Assembly (NCBI RefSeq): GCF_004342685.1
Contig: NZ_SMBZ01000002.1
Location: 1-64,000, forward strand
Direction: 5' to 3'
Source of the DNA: Sphingobacterium alimentarium
Lineage (GTDB): Bacteria > Bacteroidota > Bacteroidia > Sphingobacteriales > Sphingobacteriaceae
DNA: 64,000 nt
Shown here: piece by piece, positions 53,154 to 63,981 of the stretch
How positions within the stretch are numbered: position 1 is the stretch's first letter
Layout: each line of letters opens with the position of its first letter
Notes under the pieces: generated by a model
What the model was told of the DNA's origin: nothing
Databases searched by the model: none
Seen by the model: only the letters and a program-made list of their open reading frames with translations
Position numbers and translations under genes: made by a program

Positions 53154-54917
53154 TTAATAAATTTCAATAGTATACGGAATACGTGCTTGAATGCCTGTAT
53201 TCTTAAGTAGACGCTGCATTTCAGTCATATATTTATGGTAGTCACGCATTTCCTCTGCAAACATCCACATCTTGATTTTCTCTTTTGACGTAGAAAAGAT
53301 AGCTGCAAACTTATCTTTAGATTTAGGATATTCTTGTACATGGTACGAATCTATTTTCCCTTTGGCTGCAGCAGATTTAATTGCAGTTTGTAAATCGCCA
53401 ATCTTATCTACCAATCCAATCTGAAGAGCTTGGTCACCTGTCCATACGCGTCCTTGGCCAATACTATCCACTTGTGCTATAGACATGTTACGGCCTTTGG
53501 CTACGCGATCCATAAATGTTTGATATACATTGTTGACTTCCACTTGAATAATAGCTTTCTCTTCTGCTGTCAGGGGTTTATCCGGGCTATTCATCAAGCC
53601 TGCATATTTGCCCGTGTTGACTTCCTCAAATTTAATCCCCAATTTATCATTCATCAAACCTTTTAAATTAGGTATAAGACCGAAAACACCTATCGAACCC
53701 GTTAATGTGGTTTTCTCTGCAAATATAGAATCGGCAGCAGCTGCAATATAATAACCGCCAGAAGCAGCATAATCGCCCATCGAAACGATCACCGGCTTAA
53801 CCTTTTTGGTCAAGGTAACCTCTCTCCAAATAATGTCAGAAGCAAGAGCTGATCCACCGCCCGAATTAACACGTAGTACCACTGCTTTTACTTTATCGTT
53901 TTCACGCAATTTACGGAGCTCACGAGAAATACGATCACCGCCAATTTCACTGGTCTCTCCTTCTCCATCTACGATATCTCCATAGGCATACAGTACCGCT
54001 ATCTCCTCACCATCTTTATTATCTGTTGCTATTGCATTATAATTTGAAATAGAAACTACAGAAACATCCTTCTTCTCACTTATATCAAGACGCTTCTTCA
54101 TCTCGGCAATTAATTCATCCTTGTAAAGTTTGCCGTCAATGAATTTGTAGGTCAAAGCTGCATCTGCATTGCGGATTAAGTAAGCATCTGCATAGTGACG
54201 AAGGGAATCTTTACTAATTTTTCTTCCTGCAGACACATCATCCAAAAATGCATCATAAATACTATTTAAATAAGACGTCACTTGCAGTCTGTTGGCATCA
54301 CTCATCTTATCCAACATAAAAGGTTCGACTGCTGACTTAAAAGTTCCCACTTTAATGACTTGCATGTCTACGCCCAACTTATCCAATGCGTCTTTCATAA
54401 ACATGGTGCTGGAACTCAAGCCTCTAAAATCTATTGATCCTTCCGGATTTAAATAAATTTTATCTGCTACAGAAGATAAATAATAGGCTTTTTGCGAATA
54501 TCCTTCGCTATATGCTACAATAAATTTTTTACTTTCTTTGAAGTCGACTAAAGCATCACGAATAGCCTTTAACGTCGCAAAACCACCTCCTACTGTGTAG
54601 GGATTTAGATATATTCCTTTGATATTATCATCGGTCTTGGCAGCTTTGATTTTGGACAAAATTTCATTTAAGCCCATGGATTTGGTAGCTACTCCCAAGG
54701 GAAGATTAAGATCAGCAAAAGGGTTTGGCTCGTCCTTCTCTAGGATATCAAAATCAAAGGATAGATACAATACTGAATTGGTAGGTGTTGGGGCATTTTT
54801 ATCACTAGACGAACTCTGGATTAATACCGCAATAATGAAAATAAATACAAAGAATAAAATAATTCCTGTAATAAATACACCTGTAATAGTTGCTAAAACT
54901 TGTTTAAAGAAGCTCAT
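53154..54917 (-). CDS. sppA: Signal peptide peptidase SppA (long form)
   Basis: 587 residues, the tandem-domain long form. One N-terminal membrane helix (FITGIILFFVFIFIIAVLI) anchors it. The first domain has the region of the catalytic lysine (YSEGYSQKAYYLSSVADKIY). The second has RVNSGGGSALASD, GDYAASGGYYIAAAAD and the nucleophile serine in TLTGSIGVFG. It degrades signal peptides left in the inner membrane. Confidence 0.95.
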   Translation of the reverse strand: MSFFKQVLATITGVFITGIILFFVFIFIIAVLIQSSSSDKNAPTPTNSVLYLSFDFDILEKDEPNPFADLNLPLGVATKSMGLNEILSKIKAAKTDDNIKGIYLNPYTVGGGFATLKAIRDALVDFKESKKFIVAYSEGYSQKAYYLSSVADKIYLNPEGSIDFRGLSSSTMFMKDALDKLGVDMQVIKVGTFKSAVEPFMLDKMSDANRLQVTSYLNSIYDAFLDDVSAGRKISKDSLRHYADAYLIRNADAALTYKFIDGKLYKDELIAEMKKRLDISEKKDVSVVSISNYNAIATDNKDGEEIAVLYAYGDIVDGEGETSEIGGDRISRELRKLRENDKVKAVVLRVNSGGGSALASDIIWREVTLTKKVKPVIVSMGDYAASGGYYIAAAADSIFAEKTTLTGSIGVFGLIPNLKGLMNDKLGIKFEEVNTGKYAGLMNSPDKPLTAEEKAIIQVEVNNVYQTFMDRVAKGRNMSIAQVDSIGQGRVWTGDQALQIGLVDKIGDLQTAIKSAAAKGKIDSYHVQEYPKSKDKFAAIFSTSKEKIKMWMFAEEMRDYHKYMTEMQRLLKNTGIQARIPYTIEIY

Positions 54918-54993
54918 ACATTAATTTAAATTAAAGTAATAAATTTACAGAATTATTATTAATTATGACTAAAAAACATCACGACAAACGAAA

Positions 54994-55818
54994 ATGAATA
55001 AGATATACATCTTATTGGGGGCTAATCTAGGCAATCCGACACAGCAGTTGCAGAAGGCTCAAGCCTTACTAAGTGACAAATTAGGTCCATTATTACACGC
55101 TTCTGCGCTGTATGAATCCGAAGCTTGGGGCGTGGAAGACCAACCCATATTCATCAATCAAGTATTACTCTTAGCGACCGAGTATTCCCCGCAACAGTGT
55201 CTAGCCATCTGCCAGGCTATTGAAAATGAATTGGGCCGGGTACGAAAAGAAAAGTGGGGTGCCCGCTTGATTGACATCGATATCCTGTATTACAATTCGG
55301 AAATCATCCAGGAGCCTGACTTAGTAATTCCTCATCCATATATCCAAGAACGAAAGTTTACACTGATGCCGCTTGTAGAAATAGCTGCCACGTATTTACA
55401 TCCAAAATTTCAACTCAGTAATGAACAATTATTGCTAAATTGCACAGACAAATTGGTAGTAAAAAAAATGAATACTATGACCTTTCAAATAATTAGTCTG
55501 GATATTCTCAATCAGTCGATGATGGGTAATAGTGAATTGATTAAACAACTGATAGATATGTACATACAGCAGTCTCCTGTGGATTTTGAGACTTTAAGAG
55601 AAGCTATCCATACCGGCGACAAGGTCTTGATACGCGAACGTGCACATCATATCAAACCTACTATGCAGTATATCGGTGCCCAAAATTTGCAGGATGACTT
55701 CCAGAAATTGGAAACGCTAGCAAAAGAGGACGCTCCTTTAGCAGAAATAGAAGAACTATTTAATCAGATACAGCCATCTTTCGAATTAATGATGCAGGAA
55801 TTAAAAAGCATCGCATAA
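54994..55818 (+). CDS. folK: HPPK (folK) fused in frame to an Hpt domain
   Basis: 274 residues. Residues 1 to about 158 are hydroxymethyldihydropterin pyrophosphokinase of folate synthesis: LLGANLGNPTQQL, EAWGVEDQPIFINQVL, WGARLIDIDILYYN and ERKFTLMPLVEIA. Residues about 163-274 are a histidine phosphotransfer domain with the phospho-acceptor in RAHHIKPTMQYIGA (His218). The join lies on an A8 tract (55461-55468). One A fewer would stop HPPK at 158 residues and start a separate 116-residue Hpt gene at the overlapping ATGA. Thus this may be a true fusion, a recent mutation or a sequence error. Confidence 0.88.
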   Translation: MNKIYILLGANLGNPTQQLQKAQALLSDKLGPLLHASALYESEAWGVEDQPIFINQVLLLATEYSPQQCLAICQAIENELGRVRKEKWGARLIDIDILYYNSEIIQEPDLVIPHPYIQERKFTLMPLVEIAATYLHPKFQLSNEQLLLNCTDKLVVKKMNTMTFQIISLDILNQSMMGNSELIKQLIDMYIQQSPVDFETLREAIHTGDKVLIRERAHHIKPTMQYIGAQNLQDDFQKLETLAKEDAPLAEIEELFNQIQPSFELMMQELKSIA

Positions 55819-55823
55819 ATCTG

Positions 55824-55862
55824 CGGATAAGCACCTTATACAAACATTATAGGTGTTTATCC
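55824..55862 (+). terminator. Possible terminator after the folK-Hpt gene
   Basis: GGATAAGCACCTTATA pairs with TATAGGTGTTTATCC, with one bulge and one G-T, around a short loop. The T-run is weak. Confidence 0.5.
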
Positions 55863-55968
55863 TCATACACAAAAAAATAAACTTTCATTAGGTTTACACC
55901 TATTCATCTTCTATCTACAAGCGAGAACTAATGCTAAAAAATCAGCATATCTTATGCGATATTTTTAA

Positions 55969-55976
55969 TAAGTTTG
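55969..55976 (+). promoter_or_regulatory. -7 box of ftsK
   Basis: TAAGTTTG fits TAnnTTTG 23 bases before the ATG; the -33 box is not clear. Confidence 0.45.
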
Positions 55977-55998
55977 TATTAGAATAGAATTCATTTTC

Positions 55999-58680
55999 AT
56001 GGCATACAAGGGCAATTCATTTAAGAATAATACATATAATAAATCTTCCAAAGAAACGAAAGGTACAGCTAAAGCTACTCCCAAAAGAGATCCCATAATC
56101 AAACCCTTCGATAATATTGATTTTTCGGAAGGACAGCGCAAAGCGCTCAAAATAGTTGGGCTATTCTTAATCTTGTGCTCGTTCTTATTTGCGGTGGCTT
56201 TCACCTCTTATTTATTTACATGGAAAGAAGATCAAAGCTACATTTCGATAACGAATGGATCATGGAACACCTTATTCAGCACAAGCGAAGAGCTTATTGA
56301 TGAGGGTGTGGAAGTCCCTATGGTGCAAAATAAGCTAGGTAAGTTGGGTGCATTATTGGCAAATCAATTTATCTTCGAATGGTTTGGCGTAGCTTCCTAC
56401 TTATTTGTGCTCTTATTCTTTGTAATTGGGTACAAATTCTTGTACCGCAAATCTCTTTTACCTATTTGGAAGACCGTTTTGTATACGTTGATCGGTATTA
56501 TCTTCTTATCAGTCACATTAGGATTTATTCAGGATTATATTTTCGAAGTACCCCATATTCTCGAAGGTAAATTCGGCTATTGGACGAATCAACTCCTCAA
56601 TGCACAAATCGGGAAATATGGTGTCGGTGGACTAATCTTATTTGCCTATTTGGCAGCACTGGTATTAATTTATAATCTTGATCTCAAATTAGCACTTAAT
56701 AACTGGTCCTCTACAAACGATGACACGGAAGATTTTGATCTTGTCCAAGATAAACCGATAAGCAAATCAGACAATATCAACAAAACAAATTCTATCGAGA
56801 CAGAAGGAGATGGCGAGGAAAATATCGATGGCGCCGTGATTCAGGTATCTAATACACTACGTGATAAGTCTACAGATACCGTATCTATCAATGACCGATA
56901 TGCGCATCTTCACCAACAAAAGACTGAATCAGAAGACGAGGAAATTGGTTTAGATGAGGAAGAAGTTTCGCATAGTGTACACTTTGAAACCAAAGACACT
57001 GCCGTGGAAACCGCTTCAAATTCTTTTGACCTGTCTGTGGATACCCCATTAGAGATTGAAAACACGCCGGAAGAACCCGTAGTAGAAGAGGTGTCGCTGG
57101 CGGTAGAAGAAGTTAAAGAGGAAAAACAGATTACAGCGAATGATTTAGTTGCTCAATTCGGAGAGTATGATCCAAAACTGGATTTGTCGGGTTACCAATA
57201 TCCTACTCTGGATCTGTTAAAAGAATACGGTACCGGAAAAATTACGATTAACCAACAGGAATTAGAAGCTAACAAAAATAGAATTGTAGATACGCTTCGC
57301 AACTACAATATCGAAATCGAACATATTAAAGCTACAATCGGGCCGACGGTTACTCTATACGAAATCATTCCAAAGCCAGGTGTTCGTATTTCGAGAATCA
57401 AAAATCTCGAAGATGATATCGCCTTAAGTTTAGCGGCTTTGGGTATTCGTATCATTGCTCCTATGCCGGGTAAAGGTACTATCGGTATTGAGGTGCCTAA
57501 CAGCTCTCCTGAAATGGTATCCATGCGTTCAGTTCTAGCTACCGAAAAATTCCAAAAGACGGATATGGATCTACCTATTGCATTGGGTAAAACCATTTCG
57601 AACGAAGTATATATCGCTGACTTAGCAAAAATGCCTCACTTACTCGTAGCAGGTGCTACAGGTCAAGGTAAATCCGTAGGTATCAATGCGATTCTGACAT
57701 CGCTATTGTATAAAAAGCATCCTGCCGAACTAAAATTCGTACTTGTCGATCCTAAGAAAGTGGAGCTTTCGCTTTTCAAAAAAGTAGAAAGACATTTCTT
57801 GGCGAAACTGCCAGGTGAAGAAGATGCAATTATTACGGACACCAAGAAAGTAATCAATACTTTGAATTCGTTGTGTATTGAGATGGATCAACGTTATGAT
57901 TTATTGAAAAACGCACAAGTTCGTAATTTAAAAGAATATAATTCAAAATTTGTCAATAGAAGATTAAACCCTGAGGAGGGTCATCGATTCTTACCTTTTA
58001 TAGTTCTTATTGTTGATGAGTTTGCAGATTTAATGATGACAGCGGGCAAAGAGGTCGAAACACCGATAGCTCGTCTCGCACAATTGGCGCGTGCCGTGGG
58101 TATTCACTTAGTCATTGCGACGCAACGTCCTTCGGTAAATATTATCACAGGTACGATCAAAGCCAATTTCCCTGCACGTCTAGCATTCCGTGTGCTATCT
58201 AAGATAGACTCGCGGACCATCCTAGACACAGGAGGTGCTGATCAGCTAATTGGTCGTGGAGATATGCTTTTGGCATCCGGGTCCGATCTAATCCGTATTC
58301 AGTGTGCCTTTGTCGATACTCCTGAAGTAGAAGGAATATCCGATTTCATAGGCGGACAGCGTGGATATCCATCCGCCTTCCTGCTGCCTGAATATGTGGA
58401 TGAGTCGGGCGAAGGTTCGGGATCAAGTGACTTTGATCTTTCGGATAGAGACCAACTTTTTGAAGAAGCTGCACGTCTTATCGTTATGCATCAACAAGGC
58501 TCTACATCTCTTATTCAGCGTAAACTGAAATTGGGATACAATAGAGCCGGAAGAATCATCGATCAACTGGAGGCTGCTGGTATAGTAGGTCCATTTGAAG
58601 GTAGTAAAGCAAGAGAAGTTTTATACCCCGATGAGTATTCTTTGGAACAGTTTTTAGAAACGTTAAGAAAGGAAAATTAG
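55999..58680 (+). CDS. ftsK: DNA translocase FtsK
   Basis: 893 residues. Residues about 50-240 hold four to five membrane helices that tie it to the division septum. An acidic linker (about 250-390) follows. The motor has Walker A GATGQGKSVG and Walker B FIVLIVDEFADLM, with RLAQLARAVGIHLVIATQRPS. The C-terminal gamma winged helix (LIQRKLKLGYNRAGRIIDQLE) reads chromosome polarity. It pumps DNA to the terminus and activates dimer resolution. lolA begins one base after its stop. Confidence 0.97.
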   Translation: MAYKGNSFKNNTYNKSSKETKGTAKATPKRDPIIKPFDNIDFSEGQRKALKIVGLFLILCSFLFAVAFTSYLFTWKEDQSYISITNGSWNTLFSTSEELIDEGVEVPMVQNKLGKLGALLANQFIFEWFGVASYLFVLLFFVIGYKFLYRKSLLPIWKTVLYTLIGIIFLSVTLGFIQDYIFEVPHILEGKFGYWTNQLLNAQIGKYGVGGLILFAYLAALVLIYNLDLKLALNNWSSTNDDTEDFDLVQDKPISKSDNINKTNSIETEGDGEENIDGAVIQVSNTLRDKSTDTVSINDRYAHLHQQKTESEDEEIGLDEEEVSHSVHFETKDTAVETASNSFDLSVDTPLEIENTPEEPVVEEVSLAVEEVKEEKQITANDLVAQFGEYDPKLDLSGYQYPTLDLLKEYGTGKITINQQELEANKNRIVDTLRNYNIEIEHIKATIGPTVTLYEIIPKPGVRISRIKNLEDDIALSLAALGIRIIAPMPGKGTIGIEVPNSSPEMVSMRSVLATEKFQKTDMDLPIALGKTISNEVYIADLAKMPHLLVAGATGQGKSVGINAILTSLLYKKHPAELKFVLVDPKKVELSLFKKVERHFLAKLPGEEDAIITDTKKVINTLNSLCIEMDQRYDLLKNAQVRNLKEYNSKFVNRRLNPEEGHRFLPFIVLIVDEFADLMMTAGKEVETPIARLAQLARAVGIHLVIATQRPSVNIITGTIKANFPARLAFRVLSKIDSRTILDTGGADQLIGRGDMLLASGSDLIRIQCAFVDTPEVEGISDFIGGQRGYPSAFLLPEYVDESGEGSGSSDFDLSDRDQLFEEAARLIVMHQQGSTSLIQRKLKLGYNRAGRIIDQLEAAGIVGPFEGSKAREVLYPDEYSLEQFLETLRKEN

Positions 58681-58681
58681 A

Positions 58682-59335
58682 ATGAAAAAACTTTTATTAT
58701 CATTTATCTTTATCGGTGGATCGATTGGAGCTTTTGCGCAAACAGATGCCGCTGCCAAGAAAATTTTGAATGATGTATCGCGCAAATACAATTCTTATCA
58801 GACTATTCAGTCTGATTTCACTTTGAGCATCCAAGATGCCAATAAGAAGACACATACCACCAAAGGGCTCATGTTATTCAATAAGCCTAAAAATCAATAT
58901 GTAATTTCATTGCCGGAGCAGGAAGTAATATCTGATGGCAAGTCGGTGTGGAATATCTCCAAGGATATCAAAGAGGTGCAGATCTCCGAGAACGAAAATA
59001 ATTCCAGTGCAATTGGTCCGAGCAATTTATTTACGTTCTATCAAAAAGGATATAAATATGTGCTTATGCCCGACGAAAAGATCATTCGTCAAGATAAGCC
59101 AGAAATGGCAAAAGTCATAGAGCTAACACCAGAAGATACAAAAACGAATTACTTCAAGATTAAGTTGAGAATAAACAAAAATAATCACATTCAAGACGTG
59201 ACGATTTTTGACAAATCAAGCAATAGATACACGTATACTATTCATACCTTATATCTGGGCAAGAAGTTCAGTCCGCAGCTCTTTACCTTCTCCAAAGAGA
59301 AGTATAAGGATTACGAGATTGTAGATTTAAGATAA
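58682..59335 (+). CDS. lolA: Outer-membrane lipoprotein carrier protein LolA
   Basis: 217 residues with a signal peptide (KKLLLSFIFIGGSIGAFAQ). The half-barrel fold is suggested by YQTIQSDFTLSIQD, KGLMLFNKPKNQYVISLP, VISDGKSVWNISKDIKEVQ and the long strand pattern to the end. It ferries lipoproteins across the periplasm. It is cotranscribed with ftsK, a common arrangement. Its terminator is split by a small mobile element. Confidence 0.92.
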   Translation: MKKLLLSFIFIGGSIGAFAQTDAAAKKILNDVSRKYNSYQTIQSDFTLSIQDANKKTHTTKGLMLFNKPKNQYVISLPEQEVISDGKSVWNISKDIKEVQISENENNSSAIGPSNLFTFYQKGYKYVLMPDEKIIRQDKPEMAKVIELTPEDTKTNYFKIKLRINKNNHIQDVTIFDKSSNRYTYTIHTLYLGKKFSPQLFTFSKEKYKDYEIVDLR

Positions 59336-59340
59336 AAAAG

Positions 59341-59570
59341 AAAAAAGAACTAGTTTACGCGAGGGCACTGAAAAACTATCCAATAAAAAAGGGCTTATGA
59401 ATTTTTATACTCATAAGCCCTTATCCTTTGTTTATTTGAATGCATTTAGCAACAACTCTTCAAATAAGAGATTCTCAATGGGTTAAATATGTGCTTTTTC
59501 CCTTTTTTTGATACTCAAATTTTTGAAGAGGACTTTTTCAGTGCCCTCGTTTACGCTAGTTCTTTTTTTT
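59341..59570 (+). terminator. lolA terminator, interrupted by an insertion
   Basis: Outer arms AAAAAAGAACTAG (59341-59353) and CTAGTTCTTTTTT (59556-59568) once formed a perfect 13-bp hairpin with loop TTTACG and a T-run. They are now 202 bases apart because of the insertion at 59361-59548. Confidence 0.75.
59361..59548. mobile_element. 188-bp MITE-like element with 15-bp inverted ends and 8-bp target duplication
   Basis: Perfect terminal inverted repeats GAGGGCACTGAAAAA (59361-59375) and TTTTTCAGTGCCCTC (59534-59548). The direct repeat GTTTACGC flanks it on both sides (59353-59360 and 59549-59556), the mark of transposition. There is no coding capacity. Inside lies a 12-bp hairpin AAGGGCTTATGA / TCATAAGCCCTT that may now terminate lolA transcription. 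It is moved by a transposase elsewhere; the family is not determined. Confidence 0.85.
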
Positions 59571-59650
59571 GCGTCGAGAATGACAGCTGTTATCAAGGCT
59601 ATTGCAGTCTTTGATATTCAATACATACAATAGTTCAATAGTTCGTATAA

Positions 59651-59689
59651 AAAACAAGGGGCTTTCCAAAATGGAAAGCCCCTTGTTTT
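59651..59689 (-). terminator. Terminator of rpoC
   Basis: Perfect 18-bp arms AAAACAAGGGGCTTTCCA / TGGAAAGCCCCTTGTTTT around AAA. On the minus strand T-runs follow, 18 bases past the rpoC stop. Confidence 0.9.
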
Positions 59690-59706
59690 TTATAAAGAGA
59701 AGAAGA

Positions 59707-62700
59707 TTAATCTTCTTCTTTAGAAGCTAATAATTGATCGTATTCCTCGCGAGAACCTACGATAATATTGCTGTATGAACGTAAACCTGTACCTGAAGGA
59801 ATCAAGTGACCTACGATTACATTCTCTTTCAATCCTAATAAGTCATCACGCTTACCTGCGATAGCTGCCTCATTCAATACTTTAGTAGTCTCTTGGAAAG
59901 AAGCTGCTGAGATGAATGATTTAGTACCTAATGAAGCTCTTGTGATACCTTGAAGCATAGGGCTTGAAGTAGCTGGAACAGCATCTCTTACTTGTACAAG
60001 TTTCAAATCTTGACGTTTCAAGTTGGAGTTTTCTTCACGTAATCCACGTAAAGTAACAATCTGACCTGGACGTAATACATTTGAATCACCTGCGTCTACA
60101 ACTACCTTCTTATCAAACAATGAATCGTTTTCTTCCATGAAGTCCCATTTGTTCACTGCTTCTTTTTCTAAGAAACGAGTATCTCCTGGATCTTCGATGT
60201 GAACTTTTTGCATCATTTGGTGTACAATAGTTTCGAAGTGCTTATCGTTGATTTTTACACCTTGAAGACGGTAAACCTCTTGAATACCATTTACGATATA
60301 TTCTTGTACAGCAGCCGGACCTTTGATAGATAAAATATCACCAGGAGCGATTTGACCATCTGACAATGGCATACCTGCTTTTACGAAGTCATTATCTTGT
60401 ACTAAGATATGCTTAGAAAGTGGAACCAAGTATTTTTTCACTTGACCGTCACGAGACTCGATAGAGATCTCACGGTTACCACGTTTCACACCACCTAATG
60501 TTACAACACCATCGATTTCAGTTACTACAGCTGGATTTGAAGGGTTACGAGCCTCGAACAACTCAGTTACACGAGGAAGACCACCTGTGATATCTCGTGT
60601 CTTACCTGTAGAACGAGGGATCTTAACAAGGATAGCACCTTCTTTCAATTTTTGACCATCTGAAACAGCAACGTGAGCTCCTACTGGAATGTTGTATGAA
60701 CGAATTACCTCACCTTTATTGTCAAGGACTTTAATAGTAGGGTTTTTCGTTTTATCACGTGTTTCGATAATAACTTTTTCTTTGTGACCTGTTTGCTCAT
60801 CAGATTCTTCACGGAAAGTAACGCCTTCGATGATCGCATCGAATTCTACTTTACCCGCAAATTCAGAGATGATCACTGCATTATATGGATCCCAGTCAAC
60901 AAGTTTAGTACCTTTTTCAACTTTCTCACCTTCTTTCACGTATAAATTCGATCCGTAAGGAATGATTTGTTGGTAAAGAACTTTACCGTTGTTAACGATT
61001 TTGATCTCACCTGAACGACCTAATACAATGTTGAAAGGACCTTCTTCACCTTCTTTTTCTACTGTACGTACATTTTCGAACTCTATAGTACCTTCGTATT
61101 TAGCAATGATTGCTGAATCAGAAGCGATGTTAGAAGCCGTACCACCCACGTGGAACGTACGAAGTGTCAACTGTGTACCTGGCTCACCGATAGATTGTGC
61201 TGCGATTACACCGACAGCTTCACCTAATTGAACACGTTTACCAGATGCCAAGTTACGACCGTAACAACAAGCACATACACCACGTTTAGACTCACAAGTC
61301 AATACCGAACGAATTTCTAAACCTTCGATACCCGCTTCGTCAATAGTTTGAGCTACTTCTTCTGTAATATCATCGTTAGCTGCTACGATTAATTCGTTAG
61401 TCTCTGGGTGGTACACATCATTCAATGGTGTACGACCTAAGATACGATCGTATAATGGCTCAACGATATCATCATTATCTTTTAATGCTGTTGTATAGAT
61501 ACCTCTTAAACCTCCACAGTCAAAATCAACAACGATCATGTCTTGAGCTACGTCATGTAAACGACGAGTCAAATAACCCGCATCGGCTGTTTTCAACGCT
61601 GTATCGGCAAGACCTTTACGCGCACCGTGGGTAGAGATAAAGTATTCTAATACGGATAGACCTTCTTTGAAGTTGGATAAAATCGGGTTTTCGATAATCT
61701 CACCACCTGATGAACCAGATTTTTGAGGCTTAGCCATCAAACCACGCATACCAGCCAACTGACGAATTTGCTCTTTCGAACCACGAGCACCTGAATCCAA
61801 CATCATATAAACGGAGTTGAAACCTTGGTTATCATTCGAAAGAATATCCATTACGTGTGATGTCAACTTATTGTTGATACGTGTCCAGATATCAATGATT
61901 TGGTTGTAACGCTCGTTGTTCGTAATGAAACCCATGTTATAGTTATTCATCACATCTTCTACTTCAGCAGTAGCTTGAGCAATCAAATCAGTTTTAGCAG
62001 CTGGAATTTGAACGTCTTGCAAGTTGAACGATAAACCGCCTTTGAATGCTGTTTGGAAACCTAATTCCTTCATATCATCCAAGAATTGAGCAGCACGCGC
62101 CATACCTGTATTCTTCACGATTTCACCGATTACATTACGTAATGATTTTTTCGTTAAGATTTCGTTGATATAACCAACTTCTTCTGGTACGATTTGGTTG
62201 AAAATTACACGACCTACAGTAGTTTCGATAATTTTTTGAACCAACTCACCGTTTTCATTCAAGTCTTTAGTTCTTACTTTGATCCAAGAGTGAAGATCTA
62301 CTTGTTTCTCATTCAAGGCAATGATTACCTCTTCTGGAGAATAGAAAGTACTTCCCTCCCCTTTCATCTTACGGTTTTCATCCGATTTGCGGCCTTTAGT
62401 GATATAGTAAAGACCCAATACCATATCTTGAGATGGTACTGTAACTGGAGAACCGTTAGCCGGGTTAAGGATATTGTGTGCCGCCAACATTAATATCTGG
62501 GCTTCCAAAATTGCAGCATTACCTAAAGGTAAGTGAACTGCCATCTGGTCACCGTCAAAATCGGCGTTGAATGCTGTACACACTAATGGGTGTAATTGAA
62601 TCGCTTTACCTTCTACTAATGTAGGTTGGAAAGCTTGGATACCCAAACGGTGAAGCGTAGGAGCACGGTTAAGTAATACCGGGTGGCCTTTTAATACATT

Positions 62701-63981
62701 CTCCAGGATATCCCATACGATAGGATCTTTACGATCTACGATTTTCTTAGCCGATTTTACAGTTTTTACAACACCACGCTCAATCATCTTACGAATGATG
62801 AATGGTTTGTAAAGCTCTGCAGCCATATCTTTAGGTAGACCACACTCATGTAATTTCAAGTGAGGACCTACAACAATTACCGAACGAGCAGAGTAGTCAA
62901 CACGTTTACCCAATAAGTTTTGACGGAAACGACCTTGTTTACCTTTCAAAATATCAGATAATGACTTCAACGCACGGTTACCTTCTGTTTTCACAGCGTT
63001 AACTTTACGTGAGTTGTCAAACAACGAGTCAACAGCCTCTTGAAGCATACGTTTTTCGTTACGTAAGATTACTTCAGGAGCTTTGATTTCGATCAAACGT
63101 TTCAAACGGTTGTTACGGATAATCACACGACGGTATAAGTCATTCAAATCCGAAGTAGCGAAACGACCACCATCCAAAGGCACTAAAGGACGTAACTCTG
63201 GTGGAATAATAGGAACAATCTTAACAATCATCCATTCTGGTCTGTTTTCGATACGTGTATTAGCACCACGGAATGCTTCTACAACGTGAAGACGCTTTAA
63301 AGCTTCGTTTTTACGTTGTTGAGAAGTTTCATTAGCCGCTTGGTGACGTAAATCGTATGATAACTGATCTAAATCTAAACGTTTTAATAATTCTTCTAAC
63401 GCCTCAGCACCCATTTTAGCAACGAATTTTTGAGGATCGTTATCGTCTAAGTATTGGTTTTCTTTTGGTAAAGTATCTAAGATGTCTAAATACTCTTCTT
63501 CTGTCAAAAAATCCATGTAAGAAATACCATCATCTTCTTTGATACCCGCTTGGATAACTACGTATCTCTCGTAGTAGATGATCATATCTAATTTCTTAGT
63601 AGGAAGACCCAATAAGTAACCGATTTTATTAGGAAGAGAACGGAAGTACCAGATGTGTGCTACAGGAACTACCAAAGAGATGTGTCCCATACGCTCACGA
63701 CGTACTTTTTTCTCAGTAACTTCAACACCACAACGGTCACACACGATACCTTTATAACGGATACGCTTGTATTTACCACAGTGACATTCGTAATCCTTTA
63801 CAGGACCGAAGATACGTTCACAGAATAAACCATCACGCTCAGGTTTGTATGTACGATAGTTGATCGTTTCTGGTTTAGTAACCTCACCGCTTGAACGCTC
63901 CAAGATAGTCTCTGGAGAAGCTAAGCTAATCGTGATTGAAGTAAAGTTACTTTTAATTTTATTATCTTTTTTGTAAGACAT
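59707..63981 (-). CDS. rpoC: RNA polymerase subunit beta-prime
   Basis: 1424 residues, complete. The N-terminal zinc site uses Cys66, Cys68, Cys81 and Cys84 (ECHCGKYKR and CDRCGVEV). The catalytic magnesium loop is NADFDGDQM (472-480). The trigger-loop region ([19 protein letters not shown]) and the second zinc site with [16 protein letters not shown] are present. Its start is 19 bases from the right edge; rpoB is expected just beyond. It ends the leftward rpl-rpoBC unit. Confidence 0.98.
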   Translation of the reverse strand: MSYKKDNKIKSNFTSITISLASPETILERSSGEVTKPETINYRTYKPERDGLFCERIFGPVKDYECHCGKYKRIRYKGIVCDRCGVEVTEKKVRRERMGHISLVVPVAHIWYFRSLPNKIGYLLGLPTKKLDMIIYYERYVVIQAGIKEDDGISYMDFLTEEEYLDILDTLPKENQYLDDNDPQKFVAKMGAEALEELLKRLDLDQLSYDLRHQAANETSQQRKNEALKRLHVVEAFRGANTRIENRPEWMIVKIVPIIPPELRPLVPLDGGRFATSDLNDLYRRVIIRNNRLKRLIEIKAPEVILRNEKRMLQEAVDSLFDNSRKVNAVKTEGNRALKSLSDILKGKQGRFRQNLLGKRVDYSARSVIVVGPHLKLHECGLPKDMAAELYKPFIIRKMIERGVVKTVKSAKKIVDRKDPIVWDILENVLKGHPVLLNRAPTLHRLGIQAFQPTLVEGKAIQLHPLVCTAFNADFDGDQMAVHLPLGNAAILEAQILMLAAHNILNPANGSPVTVPSQDMVLGLYYITKGRKSDENRKMKGEGSTFYSPEEVIIALNEKQVDLHSWIKVRTKDLNENGELVQKIIETTVGRVIFNQIVPEEVGYINEILTKKSLRNVIGEIVKNTGMARAAQFLDDMKELGFQTAFKGGLSFNLQDVQIPAAKTDLIAQATAEVEDVMNNYNMGFITNNERYNQIIDIWTRINNKLTSHVMDILSNDNQGFNSVYMMLDSGARGSKEQIRQLAGMRGLMAKPQKSGSSGGEIIENPILSNFKEGLSVLEYFISTHGARKGLADTALKTADAGYLTRRLHDVAQDMIVVDFDCGGLRGIYTTALKDNDDIVEPLYDRILGRTPLNDVYHPETNELIVAANDDITEEVAQTIDEAGIEGLEIRSVLTCESKRGVCACCYGRNLASGKRVQLGEAVGVIAAQSIGEPGTQLTLRTFHVGGTASNIASDSAIIAKYEGTIEFENVRTVEKEGEEGPFNIVLGRSGEIKIVNNGKVLYQQIIPYGSNLYVKEGEKVEKGTKLVDWDPYNAVIISEFAGKVEFDAIIEGVTFREESDEQTGHKEKVIIETRDKTKNPTIKVLDNKGEVIRSYNIPVGAHVAVSDGQKLKEGAILVKIPRSTGKTRDITGGLPRVTELFEARNPSNPAVVTEIDGVVTLGGVKRGNREISIESRDGQVKKYLVPLSKHILVQDNDFVKAGMPLSDGQIAPGDILSIKGPAAVQEYIVNGIQEVYRLQGVKINDKHFETIVHQMMQKVHIEDPGDTRFLEKEAVNKWDFMEENDSLFDKKVVVDAGDSNVLRPGQIVTLRGLREENSNLKRQDLKLVQVRDAVPATSSPMLQGITRASLGTKSFISAASFQETTKVLNEAAIAGKRDDLLGLKENVIVGHLIPSGTGLRSYSNIIVGSREEYDQLLASKEED

